DNA of 64,000 bases from Pseudomonas cyclaminis (GCF_015163715.1 NZ_JADDUM010000137.1:21712-85711); one strand, 5' to 3'. Positions 53,624 to 63,052 are shown, numbered from the stretch's first letter. A program made the numbers and translations. The notes: generated by a model not told the origin, from the sequence alone.

Positions 53624-54805
53624 TTATGGTTTCGGAGCAGGAATTTTATCAATTATCATTTTCGCCAACTCTTGGACGTTGACGGGGTAATTATCAGAAT
53701 TAATTCCTCCATTTTCCTGCACACCGAAAATCCTAGAAGCAACCTCAGATTTTATCTTATTCTGCTCATCACCCGGCAGCGTCGCGATATATGGCGTTAT
53801 TGCCCTCAAGTCCATAGATATCCTTCTATTAACATGTTCTTGACTTCTATGCTTAGCAGACTCTCGAGCAAGATAAGCCGCGGGCACCGATAACGCTATT
53901 GCCGTAAAAACTTTGAATATAGCTTGTTTCCAATCCAATCCACTGCTGAGAGATTCATATAATGCCAAACATAGAATAATCCCGGTCAGGGCCATGCATG
54001 CCAATGACCACCCTCTAAGTGCATTAGCAGATTTCCCTTCTAGCTCCGCAGTATTTGCGTAATCGATTAGCAGAATTTTGGAAGCGTTCTGACCCAGGAG
54101 CCCGTTAATTTGAGAATCGACTTCCTTACTCCGCTCCTGCGCTCCTTCCGCTATTTTTTCAGCCTTTCCAACCTCCTTAATCAGGTTATTCTTCAGCTCA
54201 AGAATTTCAGACTTTAATCTTTCTATACTGACGTTAAGATTAGACACCTCATCCAAAGACTTTTTCGAACTTTCAGAGCTCTTCCTCTTTAACTCTTCAA
54301 TCTCATTATTCCCTTTCGCGATGTCCCTTTCAAATGTTTCAATTTCTGATCTAAGTTTTGTTTGGAGTTCAATAATATTCTTTTCTTGACTTGAAACACT
54401 ATCATTTTCGCTAAGCGATCCATCGCTATTCCCGTGAGCAGATGAAATCATATACGGCTCAGAAAACGCTTCACTAGAATTAATTATTTCACGCAACTGG
54501 GAAGCCTTTTCCTCCAACGCTCTTGCAGTAACTCTAATTTCATCACTAAAATTATGAGCTCGGCTAATTTTCATGCCTAATGAGTGAGCATGTATTGCGG
54601 AATAGCTAGCTAAAACAATTAGCGCCTCAACATCGGGGGTAGAGGATTTAATACTATTACTAAAATTCTTGTAAATCCTTGTAAAGTTGTCGATCTCCTG
54701 GCGATTTTCTCTTGAAAGCGGCCGCTCGCCTATTTGCCTTAATAACGTATTCACCAGGTCATTGATAATACTCAGATTCTGTTTGCATATTTCTATTGGA
54801 TTCAT
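53624..54805 (-). CDS. Low-GC coiled-coil membrane protein of unknown function
   Basis: A 393-residue protein with marked A/T-rich codon use, unlike its neighbours. Residues 1-115 are helical; residues 140-235 form a long coiled coil rich in Glu, Lys and Ser (IELQTKLRSEIETFERDIAKG, VSNLNVSIERLKSEILELKN). Two membrane helices follow (SLACMALTGIILCLALYESL and AIFKVFTAIALSVPAAYLAR). The C-terminal cytoplasmic part has RRISMDLRAITPYIATLPGDEQNKIKSEVASRIFG. There is no enzymatic motif. It looks horizontally acquired. The coiled-coil plus two-helix layout recalls membrane-acting effectors of defence loci, but no partner gene is present. Confidence 0.75.
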   Translation of the reverse strand: MNPIEICKQNLSIINDLVNTLLRQIGERPLSRENRQEIDNFTRIYKNFSNSIKSSTPDVEALIVLASYSAIHAHSLGMKISRAHNFSDEIRVTARALEEKASQLREIINSSEAFSEPYMISSAHGNSDGSLSENDSVSSQEKNIIELQTKLRSEIETFERDIAKGNNEIEELKRKSSESSKKSLDEVSNLNVSIERLKSEILELKNNLIKEVGKAEKIAEGAQERSKEVDSQINGLLGQNASKILLIDYANTAELEGKSANALRGWSLACMALTGIILCLALYESLSSGLDWKQAIFKVFTAIALSVPAAYLARESAKHRSQEHVNRRISMDLRAITPYIATLPGDEQNKIKSEVASRIFGVQENGGINSDNYPVNVQELAKMIIDKIPAPKP

Positions 54806-55095
54806 TTCACGTCCTTGCGAGCGATTTTTAGAAAATTAGTCAATTTAAATCTGGAACACAGTTTTTAATTTTTGTAGTAAAAGGTAGACGTTGGCATATG
54901 CCAATTTGCCAGCGGCAAAAATGACATCAGCACAACGCCTATTCAATTGGTTCTCTGAGTAAAGACAGCACCCGTTGGCGAGCAATCGCGAATCGGACGA
55001 CGGTGTCACCCTTGGCACTGTACTCAAGCTCAATCTTCGCATCAAAACAGAGCGCCAGTCCCATGGTGGTCCCATGAGCCTATTTTCCGTACGCC
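54806..55095. other. Intergenic region between low-GC gene and tRNA-Ser
   Basis: About 290 bp. The half near the coiled-coil gene is A/T-rich. A 41-codon minus-strand frame (55064-54939, MGLALCFDAKIELEYSAKGD...) has a protein-like look and could be a gene remnant, but has no recognisable match. Confidence 0.3.
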
Positions 55096-55140
55096 AAAAA
55101 ACACAAACCCCCGACTTTCTCTAGGAAAATCAGGGGTTTG
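55096..55140 (-). terminator. Terminator downstream of tRNA-Ser
   Basis: On the minus strand CAAACCCC (55140-55133) pairs with GGGGTTTG (55111-55104), followed by TG and a run of T (55101-55096). Confidence 0.8.
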
Positions 55141-55153
55141 CGTTTACTAAATG

Positions 55154-55243
55154 TGGCGGTGAAGGAGAGATTCGAACTCTCGATACAATTTCTTGTATAC
55201 ACACTTTCCAGGCGTGCTCCTTAAGCCACTCGGACACTTCACC
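55154..55243 (-). tRNA. tRNA-Ser(GGA)
   Basis: 90-nt class II tRNA ending in an encoded CCA (complement of 55154-55156). The 7-bp acceptor stem GGTGAAG/CTTCACC, discriminator G, anticodon loop CTGGAAA (anticodon GGA), a long variable arm containing TGTATACAAGAAATTGTA, and the T arm GAGAGTTCGAATCTCTC are all visible. Confidence 0.96.
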
Positions 55244-55562
55244 GTATCTCGTCAAACAAGTTCAGTCTGTCGAGGCGCGCTAATGTAGTCGAAAGCCTTT
55301 CTGATGGCAAAGGTTTTTTTCAGAATTTTCATGCGGTTAGGCAGTTATGCAGGAATGGTCCCGGTACAGGGCAGTGATTGTGCCAATCTCGGGCAGGGTT
55401 TTGATGGTCTAGGCTGGGGGCTGTGCCCTGCTGCAGGCCATTTGCGGCCGGGGATGCGGGAAAAGTCTGACTGGCCAGTCAGTCACGGCGCTTTACCGGG
55501 GCGGGCGTGGTGGGTAACGTCTGCTGCATTCTTCTATAACAAGTCCTACAAGGAACCGCGTC
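55244..55562. other. Intergenic region upstream of the crotonase gene
   Basis: About 320 bp with the tRNA-Ser promoter (minus strand) near its start and the crotonase promoter near its end. An 88-codon plus-strand frame at 55304-55570 overlaps the crotonase start, has no homology I recognise, and is not called. Confidence 0.4.
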
Positions 55563-56255
55563 ATGAGTGAGTTGATTGCCTACCACCTCGAAGACGGTAT
55601 CGCGACCCTGACCCTGAGCAATGGCAAGGTGAATGCCATTTCTCCGGATGTGGTCAGTGCGTTTAATACAGCGCTGGATCAGGCCGAGAAAGATCGGGCA
55701 GTGGTGGTGATCACCGGGACGCCGGGGATTTTGTCGGGTGGTTATGATTTGAAGGTGATGACGGCTGGCCCTAAAGAGGCCATCGGCCTGGTGACGTCGG
55801 GCTCGACGTTGGCGCGCCGCCTGTTGTCGCACCCGTTCCCGGTGATTGTGGCGTGCCCTGGGCATGCGGTGGCCAAGGGCGCGTTCCTGTTGCTGTCGGC
55901 GGATTACCGGATTGGTGTGGAGGGCCCGTTCAGTATCGGCCTGAACGAAGTGGCGATCGGCATGACCATGCACCACGCCGGGATCGAGCTGGCGCGGGAT
56001 CGCCTGCGTAAGTCGGCGTTCCACCGCTCGGTGATCAATGCCGAGATGTTTGATCCACAGGGCGCGTTGCAGGCCGGTTTCCTCGATAAGGTGGTGGCGC
56101 CTGAAGAGTTGCACGCGGCCGCACTGGAAGCGGCGCGCCAGTTGAAGAAGATCAATATGAATGCCCACAAGCACACTAAGCTGAAGGTGCGTAAGGCTCT
56201 GCTTGAAGCCTTGGACGATGCGATTATTCAGGATCAGGGGCACAACCTGAGCTAA
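55563..56255 (+). CDS. Crotonase/enoyl-CoA hydratase family protein
   Basis: A 230-residue crotonase-fold protein: GIATLTLSNGKVNAISPDVV, the oxyanion-hole segment GTPGILSGGYDLKVM, and CPGHAVAKGAFLLLSADYRIGVEG. The usual catalytic glutamates of ECH are not both evident (FSIGLNEVAIGMTMHHAG keeps one acidic residue), so hydratase activity is not certain. It is a single-gene unit with a terminator after it. Confidence 0.88.
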   Translation: MSELIAYHLEDGIATLTLSNGKVNAISPDVVSAFNTALDQAEKDRAVVVITGTPGILSGGYDLKVMTAGPKEAIGLVTSGSTLARRLLSHPFPVIVACPGHAVAKGAFLLLSADYRIGVEGPFSIGLNEVAIGMTMHHAGIELARDRLRKSAFHRSVINAEMFDPQGALQAGFLDKVVAPEELHAAALEAARQLKKINMNAHKHTKLKVRKALLEALDDAIIQDQGHNLS

Positions 56256-56276
56256 GCCCTACACCTGCCGTGCCAG

Positions 56277-56301
56277 AGCCCGACCTTGTGTCGGGCTTTT
56301 T
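56277..56301 (+). terminator. Terminator of the crotonase gene
   Basis: AGCCCGAC-CTTGT-GTCGGGCT hairpin followed by five T. Confidence 0.92.
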
Positions 56302-56467
56302 CTTACACGTAAATCCGAAACACCTTCAACCGCTCTAGCCAGCCAGTGTCGGCACGTGTTGAAACATGCACTTAAACATCGCCTATCTCCGACCTCTACC
56401 CGGCTAATTGCCGAAGACAGTGCACATCCGTACACTGCGCCACCTTTTGTCCCGATAGGCCGTGTCG

Positions 56468-57190
56468 ATGCTTTTTCTGCTGCGTATGTTGTTGATGGGC
56501 CTGCACTTTATGGTGGCGGGCGTGCTGGGGGTCCTGCTGGGTATCTGCCGGCCGTTCAACCCGGACAACAGCCGCCTGTGTGCGCGTCTATATGCACTGC
56601 CCGCAATGCGTATCCTGGGGCTGAACGTGAAGGCCGATATCGACTCGTTGCGCAACAAGCCCGGCACCTGTGTGGTGATCGCCAACCACCAGTCCAACTA
56701 TGACCTGTTCGTGGTCGGCAATGTGGTGCCCTACCGCACGGTATGTATCGCGAAAAAGAGCCTGAAATGGGTGCCGTTGTTCGGCCAGTTGTTCTGGCTG
56801 GCGGGCAATGTGTTGATCGACCGCGGCAACGCGCACAAGGCGCGTCGGGCGATGTTGACCACCACCCATACGCTGCAACACAAAAACACGTCGATTTGGG
56901 TGTTCCCGGAAGGCACGCGCAATCTGGGCAAGGGCCTGCTGCCCTTCAAGAAAGGCGCGTTTCATATGGCGATTGCTGCGGGCGTACCCATTGTGCAGGT
57001 GTGCGTCAGCAATTACGTTGCCCATATGAAGCTCAATCGCTGGAACAGTGGTGATGTGCTCATACGTTCGTTGCCGCCAGTTCCTACAGCCGGGCTGACA
57101 GTGGATGACGTCCCGGCGTTGATGCAGGCATGTCAGGCGCAGATGGATGAGTGCATTGCGCAGATGGACCGCGAAGTGCAATCCGCCTGA
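56468..57190 (+). CDS. 1-acyl-sn-glycerol-3-phosphate acyltransferase (PlsC type)
   Basis: A 240-residue membrane-bound acyltransferase of phospholipid synthesis. An N-terminal hydrophobic segment (MLFLLRMLLMGLHFMVAGVLGVLLG) is followed by the NHQSNYD block (HX4D active site) near residue 80 and FPEGTRN near residue 150, the two PlsC signatures. Pseudomonads have several paralogues, so this need not be the main PlsC. The ATG at 56468 is chosen; a GTG two codons earlier is possible. Confidence 0.9.
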   Translation: MLFLLRMLLMGLHFMVAGVLGVLLGICRPFNPDNSRLCARLYALPAMRILGLNVKADIDSLRNKPGTCVVIANHQSNYDLFVVGNVVPYRTVCIAKKSLKWVPLFGQLFWLAGNVLIDRGNAHKARRAMLTTTHTLQHKNTSIWVFPEGTRNLGKGLLPFKKGAFHMAIAAGVPIVQVCVSNYVAHMKLNRWNSGDVLIRSLPPVPTAGLTVDDVPALMQACQAQMDECIAQMDREVQSA

Positions 57191-57195
57191 ACACC

Positions 57196-57247
57196 TTTGC
57201 GGGGCGCTTCGCCCCCCAGCAAGAGCAAGCTCGCTCGCCACACAAAG
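57196..57247. repeat. REP-like palindromes after the acyltransferase gene
   Basis: A GGGGCGCTTCGCCCC hairpin followed by AGCAAGCTCGCTCGCCACACAAAG, the reverse complement of the GTGGCGAGCGAGCTTGC repeat class also seen at 21382. Confidence 0.7.
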
Positions 57248-57331
57248 CGCACCGCAATGGCGGCTACAACGGAACGTCATTCAGGCTAAGCTGCCCAACA
57301 TCTGTCCTCCTAATAAGAAGTGATCAGCACC

Positions 57332-58303
57332 ATGGGTAGAGTTGTTGCGGCCGCCGTCTACAGCGCCGGTAAGAAAGTCACTGATATTACCCTTGATGAA
57401 GGCGCCGCCTGGGCCGCCAAGCCCGGGCACTTTGTGTGGATCGGCCTGGAAGAGCCCGACGCCCAGGAGCTGGCCAACCTGCAACGCCAGTTCAACCTGC
57501 ATGAACTGGCCATCGAAGACGCGCTGGAAAAACACAGCCGCCCCAAGCTCGAAACCTTTGGCGATGCGCTGTTTATCGTCACCTATTCACCGGTGCGCGA
57601 GAACGGCAAGCTGGAGTTTATCGAGACCCATATCTTTGCCGGCAACGGCTACATCATTACCGCACGCAATGGGCACTCAGCGTCCTACGGCTTTGTGCGC
57701 CAACGCTGTGAGGCACGGCCACTGTTGTTGGAGCACGGGGAAGATTTCGTACTGTATGCGTTGCTGGATTTCGTCACCGAAAATTACCAGCCGGTCAGCG
57801 AGGCGATCCACGCCGAGATCGATGAACTGGAGCGCAACGTGCTGTGCAGCTCATTGAGCGAGCGCGATATCCAGAAGATCCACGGCCTGCGCCGCGATGT
57901 ACTGCGGCTCAAGCGCTATGTGGCGCCCATGGTGGAGATCAGCCAGGAGTTGCAGAAGCTGAGTTTTCCGTTTATCGACAAGAACATGCGCCCGTACTTC
58001 CGTGATGTGCAGATCCACGTGACCCGGCAGATGGAAGACCTCACCACCCTGCGCGACATCGCCAGCCAGACTATCGAGATCGGTGTATTGCTGGAGGCTT
58101 CACGCCAGAGCGTGGTGCAGCGCAAGTTCGCGGCATGGGCGGCGATCCTGGCGTTCCCCACCGCGGTGGCAGGGATTTATGGGATGAACTTCCAGAACAT
58201 GCCCGAGCTGCAATGGCACTACGGCTATTTTGCGGTGCTCGGGTTTATCGCGGTGGGGTGCACCAGCCTGTGGGCCAGTTTCAAACGCTCGGGCTGGCTT
58301 TAA
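57332..58303 (+). CDS. corA: Magnesium/cobalt transporter CorA
   Basis: A 323-residue CorA protein: an alpha/beta cytoplasmic domain (FVWIGLEEPDAQELANLQRQF, HELAIEDALEKHSRPKLE), the long stalk helix (LEASRQSVVQRKFAAWAAILAFPTAVAGI), then YGMNFQNMPEL with the GMN selectivity motif between two C-terminal helices. The ATG at 57332 is used; a GTG four codons upstream also has a weak site. Its stop overlaps the 3' end of the convergent amidotransferase gene. Confidence 0.92.
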   Translation: MGRVVAAAVYSAGKKVTDITLDEGAAWAAKPGHFVWIGLEEPDAQELANLQRQFNLHELAIEDALEKHSRPKLETFGDALFIVTYSPVRENGKLEFIETHIFAGNGYIITARNGHSASYGFVRQRCEARPLLLEHGEDFVLYALLDFVTENYQPVSEAIHAEIDELERNVLCSSLSERDIQKIHGLRRDVLRLKRYVAPMVEISQELQKLSFPFIDKNMRPYFRDVQIHVTRQMEDLTTLRDIASQTIEIGVLLEASRQSVVQRKFAAWAAILAFPTAVAGIYGMNFQNMPELQWHYGYFAVLGFIAVGCTSLWASFKRSGWL

Positions 58304-59013
58304 GCTTTGTGCGCCACAAAGCGCATCATCCATTCCGCCACGGTGGCGCCGTGGTGGTCGCGCTCCAGGCTGGCGACGCCGTTGGTGTAGACCTTTTCCC
58401 CCAAGGTTGTCTGAAGAATCTCCAGCAGCTCACGGGAATAGTCATGGATGAATTCCGGGTGGCCCTGGAAGCACAGCACCTGGTCGCCGATGTGGTAAGC
58501 GGCGAACGGGCAAAAATCACTGGAAGCGATCACCGTGGCATTGTCCGGCAAGGTGGTGACCTGATCCTGATGGCTGATCAGCAGCGTCAACTCGGGCACC
58601 TCAGGGCTCATCCACGGGGCCTTGGCGTCGAGTTTGTAGTCATGGATGCCCATGCCCCAGCCTTTGCTGGCGCGCTCAGTCTTGCCGCCCAGCAGCAATG
58701 CCAACAACTGGTGGCCGAAGCAGATGCCGAGTAATTTATCGCCACGTTCATAGCGCTGCAGCAGGTAGGTCCTGAGGGTCTGGATCCAAGGGTCGGTGCC
58801 GAAGGAGTCGGCTTTGCTGCCCGTAACGAGGTAGGCGTCAAACACCTCGTCGTCCGACGGGTATTCGCCCTGCACCACGTTGTAGACCACAAACTCGGCG
58901 GCAATCGGCTGCTTGGAGAACAGGCGCTTGAACATCTGCCCGTAACCTTGGTACTGATCGATCAAACCTGGACGCAGGATATCGGTTTCCAGGATGCAGA
59001 CGCGTAGCGACAT
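58300..59013 (-). CDS. Class I glutamine amidotransferase
   Basis: A 237-residue GMP-synthase-like glutaminase domain: AYLVTGSKADSFG, the nucleophile in LLGICFGHQLLALLLGG, and the distal His/Glu in CFQGHPEFIHDYSRELL. It stands alone without a synthase partner, like the YfeJ group, so its acceptor is unknown. The ATG at 59013 (MSLRVCILETDILRPG) is chosen over longer frames without homology. Confidence 0.88.
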   Translation of the reverse strand: MSLRVCILETDILRPGLIDQYQGYGQMFKRLFSKQPIAAEFVVYNVVQGEYPSDDEVFDAYLVTGSKADSFGTDPWIQTLRTYLLQRYERGDKLLGICFGHQLLALLLGGKTERASKGWGMGIHDYKLDAKAPWMSPEVPELTLLISHQDQVTTLPDNATVIASSDFCPFAAYHIGDQVLCFQGHPEFIHDYSRELLEILQTTLGEKVYTNGVASLERDHHGATVAEWMMRFVAHKA

Positions 59014-59097
59014 AAAAAATACCTGACACGGCGATGGGAATATTGAACACCCAGAGCCTGCCTTGAAACACCCCTTCAAGGCAAGCCCCTCCCTTGA

Positions 59098-61245
59098 TCA
59101 CCGAAACACTTCGCTCCTCGCCGCTTTCTCCAGCAACAACACCGGCGGCGCAAACCGCTCACCGTACTGTTCAGTCAAGTAGCGCGCCCTGGCAATGAAA
59201 TCATTCAAACCGTACTGATTGATAAACTGCAACGCCCCGCCGCTCCACGCCGCGAAACCAATCCCAAAGATAGAACCGACGTTGGCATCAGCCGTGGACA
59301 TCAACACGCCCTCCTCCAGGCAGCGCACGGTTTCGATGGCCTGGATAAACAGCAATCGGTCGCGCACATCCTGCGCTGAAATCCGCTGGCCGGGCCGTTC
59401 AAAGCGGTGCTTCAACTCGGGCCACAAGTACTTCTGCCCTCCTGCGGGGTACTCGTAAAAACCACCACCTGCCGCCTTGCCTGTGCGCTTGTACTCATTC
59501 ACCAACAGATCGATGACCGCCGTTGCCGGATGCCCAGGCACCGACTTACCTTCGGCTTGCAGATCCTTCGCCGCCTGCTGTCGGATATGGCTCATCAGGC
59601 TGAGGGACACTTCATCGGACACCGCCAGCGGCCCCACCGGCATACCGGCCTTGCGCGCCTCGGTCTCGATCATCGGCGCAGCCACACCTTCACCCAACAT
59701 GGCGATGCCTTCGTTGGTGAACGTGCCAAACACCCGCGAGGTGAAAAAGCCGCGACTGTCGTTGACCACAATCGGAGTCTTCTTGATTTGCAGGACGAAA
59801 TCGAACCCTCGGGCCAGGGTTTCATCCGAGGTCAGCGCGCCCTTGATGATTTCTACCAGGGGCATCTTGTCCACCGGGCTGAAAAAATGCAGGCCGATAA
59901 ATTTGCCTTGATCCGGCACGGCCTTGGCCAGGCCGCTGATGGGCAAGGTGGAGGTATTGGAGGCGATTACCGCATCGGCGCCGACCACGCTCTGGGCGAC
60001 GGCTGACACCTTGGCCTTGAGTTCGCGGTCTTCAAAGACGGCTTCGATGATCAGGTCGCAGCCCGCCAAATCAGCATCCAAGCCCGTAGGATAAATTCGC
60101 GCCAAGGTGGTTTCCCGCTGCTCGGCGGTCAATTGCCCACGGCCAACCTTCTTGTCCAGCAGCGCGGCCGAGTGAGCCTTGCCCTTCTCGGCGGCAGCGA
60201 GGTTGAGGTCCTTGAGCACCACCTCGATCCCCGCACAGGCACTGGCATACGCAATTCCCGCCCCCATCATCCCGGCGCCCAGCACACCCACTTTGCGCGT
60301 CACGTACGGTGCAAAGCCCTGAGGCCGCGAGCTGCCGGCGTTGATTTGATTGAGCTGGAACCAGAAGGTGCCGATCATGTTTTTCGCCACTTGCCCGGTG
60401 ACCAGCTCGGTGAAGTAACGGGTTTCGATCAGGTGCGCGGTGTCGAAGTCCACCTGGGCGCCTTCAACGGCGGCACAGAGGATTTTCTCCGGGGCCGGGA
60501 AACAGCCGTTGGTTTTGCTGCGCAGGATCGACGGCGCAATCGCCAGCATCTGCGCGACTTTTGGGTTTGAGGGTGTGCCGCCGGGAATCTGGTACGTCTT
60601 ATTGTCCCAGGGTTGTTTAGCCTCTGGATTGCCGAGAATCCAGGCGCGGGACTTGGCCAGCAGCTCATCGCGGCTCACCGCCAACTCGTTGATCAACCCG
60701 GCCTGCAGCGCCTGTTGCGGCCGTACTTTTTTACCTTCCAGCAAATACGGCAGGGCTTTTTCCAATCCCAGCATGCGCACCATACGCACCACGCCACCGC
60801 CGCCCGGCAGCAGGCCGAGGGTAACCTCCGGCAAGCCAAGCTGCACCGATGTGTCGTCCAGCGCGACGCGGTAATGACACGCCAGGCAAATCTCCCAGCC
60901 ACCGCCCAGGGCTGCACCATTGATTGCAGCCACCACCGGCTTGCCGAGGGTTTCCAGGCGACGCAACTGCGCCTTGAGCAGCAGCACGCTCTCGTAGAAA
61001 TCCTGGGCCTGGGCCTTGTCGACCTTGATCAGTTCATTGAGGTCACCGCCGGCGAAAAAGGTCTTCTTGGCCGAGGTGATAATTACACCGACAATGTGGT
61101 CCTTTTCCGACTCCAGGCGCAGAACGGTGGCGGCCATGGCCTCGCGGTAAACACTGTTCATGGTGTTGGCGCTCTGGCCAGGCATGTCGAGGGTCAGCAC
61201 CACGATCTGGTCCTGGCCTTTTTCGTAACGAATGGCATCGGTCAT
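59098..61245 (-). CDS. Bifunctional enoyl-CoA hydratase / 3-hydroxyacyl-CoA dehydrogenase
   Basis: A 715-residue fatty-acid oxidation alpha-subunit-type protein. Residues 10-190 are crotonase-like (KKTFFAGGDLNELIKVD, AALGGGWEICLACHYRVA, LPEVTLGLLPGGGG with the catalytic Glu). Residues 315-500 are the NAD-binding dehydrogenase domain (KVGVLGAGMMGAGIAYA), followed by the C-terminal HCDH domains (FFTSRVFGTFTNEGIAML; FIQAIETVRCLEEGV). A longer in-frame extension overlaps the thiolase gene and is not coding; the ATG at 61245 is used. It is 16 bp after the thiolase stop, one operon. It is a FadB/FadJ-like paralogue, not the main fadBA pair by itself. Confidence 0.93.
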   Translation of the reverse strand: MTDAIRYEKGQDQIVVLTLDMPGQSANTMNSVYREAMAATVLRLESEKDHIVGVIITSAKKTFFAGGDLNELIKVDKAQAQDFYESVLLLKAQLRRLETLGKPVVAAINGAALGGGWEICLACHYRVALDDTSVQLGLPEVTLGLLPGGGGVVRMVRMLGLEKALPYLLEGKKVRPQQALQAGLINELAVSRDELLAKSRAWILGNPEAKQPWDNKTYQIPGGTPSNPKVAQMLAIAPSILRSKTNGCFPAPEKILCAAVEGAQVDFDTAHLIETRYFTELVTGQVAKNMIGTFWFQLNQINAGSSRPQGFAPYVTRKVGVLGAGMMGAGIAYASACAGIEVVLKDLNLAAAEKGKAHSAALLDKKVGRGQLTAEQRETTLARIYPTGLDADLAGCDLIIEAVFEDRELKAKVSAVAQSVVGADAVIASNTSTLPISGLAKAVPDQGKFIGLHFFSPVDKMPLVEIIKGALTSDETLARGFDFVLQIKKTPIVVNDSRGFFTSRVFGTFTNEGIAMLGEGVAAPMIETEARKAGMPVGPLAVSDEVSLSLMSHIRQQAAKDLQAEGKSVPGHPATAVIDLLVNEYKRTGKAAGGGFYEYPAGGQKYLWPELKHRFERPGQRISAQDVRDRLLFIQAIETVRCLEEGVLMSTADANVGSIFGIGFAAWSGGALQFINQYGLNDFIARARYLTEQYGERFAPPVLLLEKAARSEVFR

Positions 61246-61261
61246 CGGAAATTCCTTAGGC

Positions 61262-62467
61262 TCAGAGGCGTTCGATAATCGTGGCGATGCCCATGCCACC
61301 GCCAACACACAGGGTGGCCAGGCCGTAGCGCTGCTGGCGCACTTCAAGCTCGTCGAGCAAGGTGCCAAGGATCGCGCAGCCCGTTGCCCCCAACGGATGG
61401 CCCATGGCGATGGAACCGCCGTTGACGTTGACCCGTGCGGCATCGATGCCCATGTCCTTGATGAACTTGAGCACCACTGAGGCAAAGGCTTCATTGACCT
61501 CGAACAGATCGATGTCTTCCACGCGCAAACCGGCCTTGGCCAGGGCTTTTCGGGTGGCTGGCGCGGGGCCAGTAAGCATGATGGTGGGGTCGGTGCTGGT
61601 GACCGCCGTGGCGACAATGCGCGCCCGGGGTTGCAGGCCCAACTCGCGACCCTTCGCTTCGGAGCCGATCAACATCAGTGCGGCGCCATCGACAATGCCG
61701 GAGCTGTTACCTGGGGTATGTACATGGTTGATGCGCTCCACATGGCTGTAGACCCGCAGTGCAGTGGCGTCGAAGCCCATCTGTCCCATCATCTCGAAGC
61801 TGGGCTTGAGCTTGCCCAGGCCGTCGAGCGTCGAGTCGCCACGGATAAATTCGTCATGGCCCAGCAGCACAATCCCATTTTGGTCCTGCACCTCGATCAG
61901 CGACTTGCTGAAGGAACCGTCGGCACTGGCCCTGGCCGCTTTCTGCTGGGACTGTAGGGCAAAGGTATCGACATCTTCGCGACTGAAACCCTCCAAGGTG
62001 GCGATCAGGTCCGCGCCGATGCCTTGGGGCGTGAAGTGACTGTGCAGATTGGTCTGCGGGTCCAGCGCCCAGGCACCGCCATCACTGCCCATGGGCACGC
62101 GGGACATGGACTCGACACCGCCGACCACGACCAGGTCCTCAAAGCCGGAGCGCACTTTCATCGCGCCCAGGTTGACTGCTTCAAGGCCCGAGGCGCAGAA
62201 ACGGTTGACCTGTACGCCCGCGACGCTGACGGCCCAGTCCGCTACCAGGGCCGCCGTCTTGGCGATGTCCGCGCCTTGGTCGCCCACCGGGGTCACGCAG
62301 CCGAGCACGATGTCATCGACTTGCTGGGTATCGAGGTCGCTGCGTTGCGCCAGCGCCGTAAGCAAACCCGCCACCAGGTTCACCGGCTTGACGCTGTGCA
62401 GGGCACCGTCCGCCTTGCCCTTGCCTCGGGGCGTGCGGATCGCATCAAAGATCAAAGCTTGGGTCAT
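61262..62467 (-). CDS. Acetyl-CoA C-acyltransferase (thiolase)
   Basis: A 401-residue thiolase. The acylated cysteine lies in [19 protein letters not shown] near residue 90, His in [15 protein letters not shown], and the second Cys-His signature in [19 protein letters not shown] and LCVGGGMG at the end. It lies upstream of the hydratase/dehydrogenase gene and would supply the last step of beta-oxidation. Confidence 0.95.
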   Translation of the reverse strand: MTQALIFDAIRTPRGKGKADGALHSVKPVNLVAGLLTALAQRSDLDTQQVDDIVLGCVTPVGDQGADIAKTAALVADWAVSVAGVQVNRFCASGLEAVNLGAMKVRSGFEDLVVVGGVESMSRVPMGSDGGAWALDPQTNLHSHFTPQGIGADLIATLEGFSREDVDTFALQSQQKAARASADGSFSKSLIEVQDQNGIVLLGHDEFIRGDSTLDGLGKLKPSFEMMGQMGFDATALRVYSHVERINHVHTPGNSSGIVDGAALMLIGSEAKGRELGLQPRARIVATAVTSTDPTIMLTGPAPATRKALAKAGLRVEDIDLFEVNEAFASVVLKFIKDMGIDAARVNVNGGSIAMGHPLGATGCAILGTLLDELEVRQQRYGLATLCVGGGMGIATIIERL

Positions 62468-62857
62468 GACATCCTCGAACCATTGCGCAGTAGTGCCCTT
62501 ACCTTAGGCCCGATTGACACGGTTTCAATGACGGATGCGCTCATTGCTTTTGACCCCCACGCTCGGACGAACGGTAGGTCCCTAAGCGCCCAAGCCGATT
62601 AATCGTTTTAGCTGTCTAGCCAAGGCATTGGCGCCAAGATGGCGTTCTGCCTCATGCGTTTTTAAGCTGAAATACTGATTAGCTGATATGAAATGGATCT
62701 AAGCCGCGCAGAACGAGGGCTCTAAGGTTCAATCAGTAAGAGGTTGCTGCCGGGTTTTGCTGGAGCAGCTGTAAGAAAAGTGACACGTCATAGCGCCATA
62801 CTGAAATAAAACGGCACGTATTTGACGCTCAGGAATAACAACAAAAGGCAGTCAGCC
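62468..62857. other. 390-bp intergenic region upstream of the small membrane peptide
   Basis: Holds the thiolase promoter on the minus strand and the peptide-gene promoter on the plus strand. No coding frame is convincing. The part 62640-62830 is richer in A/T than its surroundings. Confidence 0.4.
62834..62848 (+). promoter_or_regulatory. A-rich Hfq/Crc-type motif overlapping a ribosome-binding site
   Basis: AATAACAACAAAAGG matches the repeated A-R-N pattern bound by Hfq with Crc and runs into the AAGG Shine-Dalgarno of the peptide gene (ATG 62858). Confidence 0.5.
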
Positions 62858-62953
62858 ATGTTCAAGCACTCGAAAGTACGTCAGGCGGGACTTATTCTTT
62901 TCGCCACCACACTGATTCTGATCTTGCCCAACTTGACCAAAGTCATTGGGTGA
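62858..62953 (+). CDS. 31-residue hydrophobic membrane peptide
   Basis: Starts MFKHSKVRQAG, then one strongly hydrophobic helix (LILFATTLILILPNLT) and ends KVIG. A basic N-terminus followed by one membrane span suggests an inner-membrane small protein. AAGG lies 10 bases before the ATG and an intrinsic terminator follows 44 bp after the stop, so it forms a complete small transcription unit. I believe close copies occur in other pseudomonads, but function is unknown. Confidence 0.7.
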   Translation: MFKHSKVRQAGLILFATTLILILPNLTKVIG

Positions 62954-62996
62954 CCCCTTATCCTCCGCATTTTTTGCATCAGGATTGCAGTTTTTT

Positions 62997-63052
62997 GGCA
63001 GCACCTGCCGGGACTTCGTGCATAGCGACCCCGTTGCAGGGGCTGCCTTTTT
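62997..63052 (+). terminator. Terminator of the small peptide gene
   Basis: Outer stem GGCAGC (62997-63002) with GCTGCC (63042-63047), an inner CCCC/GGGG stem at 63030-63041, then five T (63048-63052). Confidence 0.7.

Noticed and set aside
54845..55075. 76-codon minus-strand frame near tRNA-Ser, considered as an integrase remnant
   Set aside because: No tyrosine-recombinase motif in any frame; mentioned only as possible remnant sequence.
55304..55570. 88-codon plus-strand frame before the crotonase gene
   Set aside because: Overlaps the crotonase start, contains odd composition and no recognisable domain.
61246..61617. N-terminal extension of the hydratase/dehydrogenase frame
   Set aside because: It overlaps the thiolase gene in another frame and reads as low-complexity sequence.
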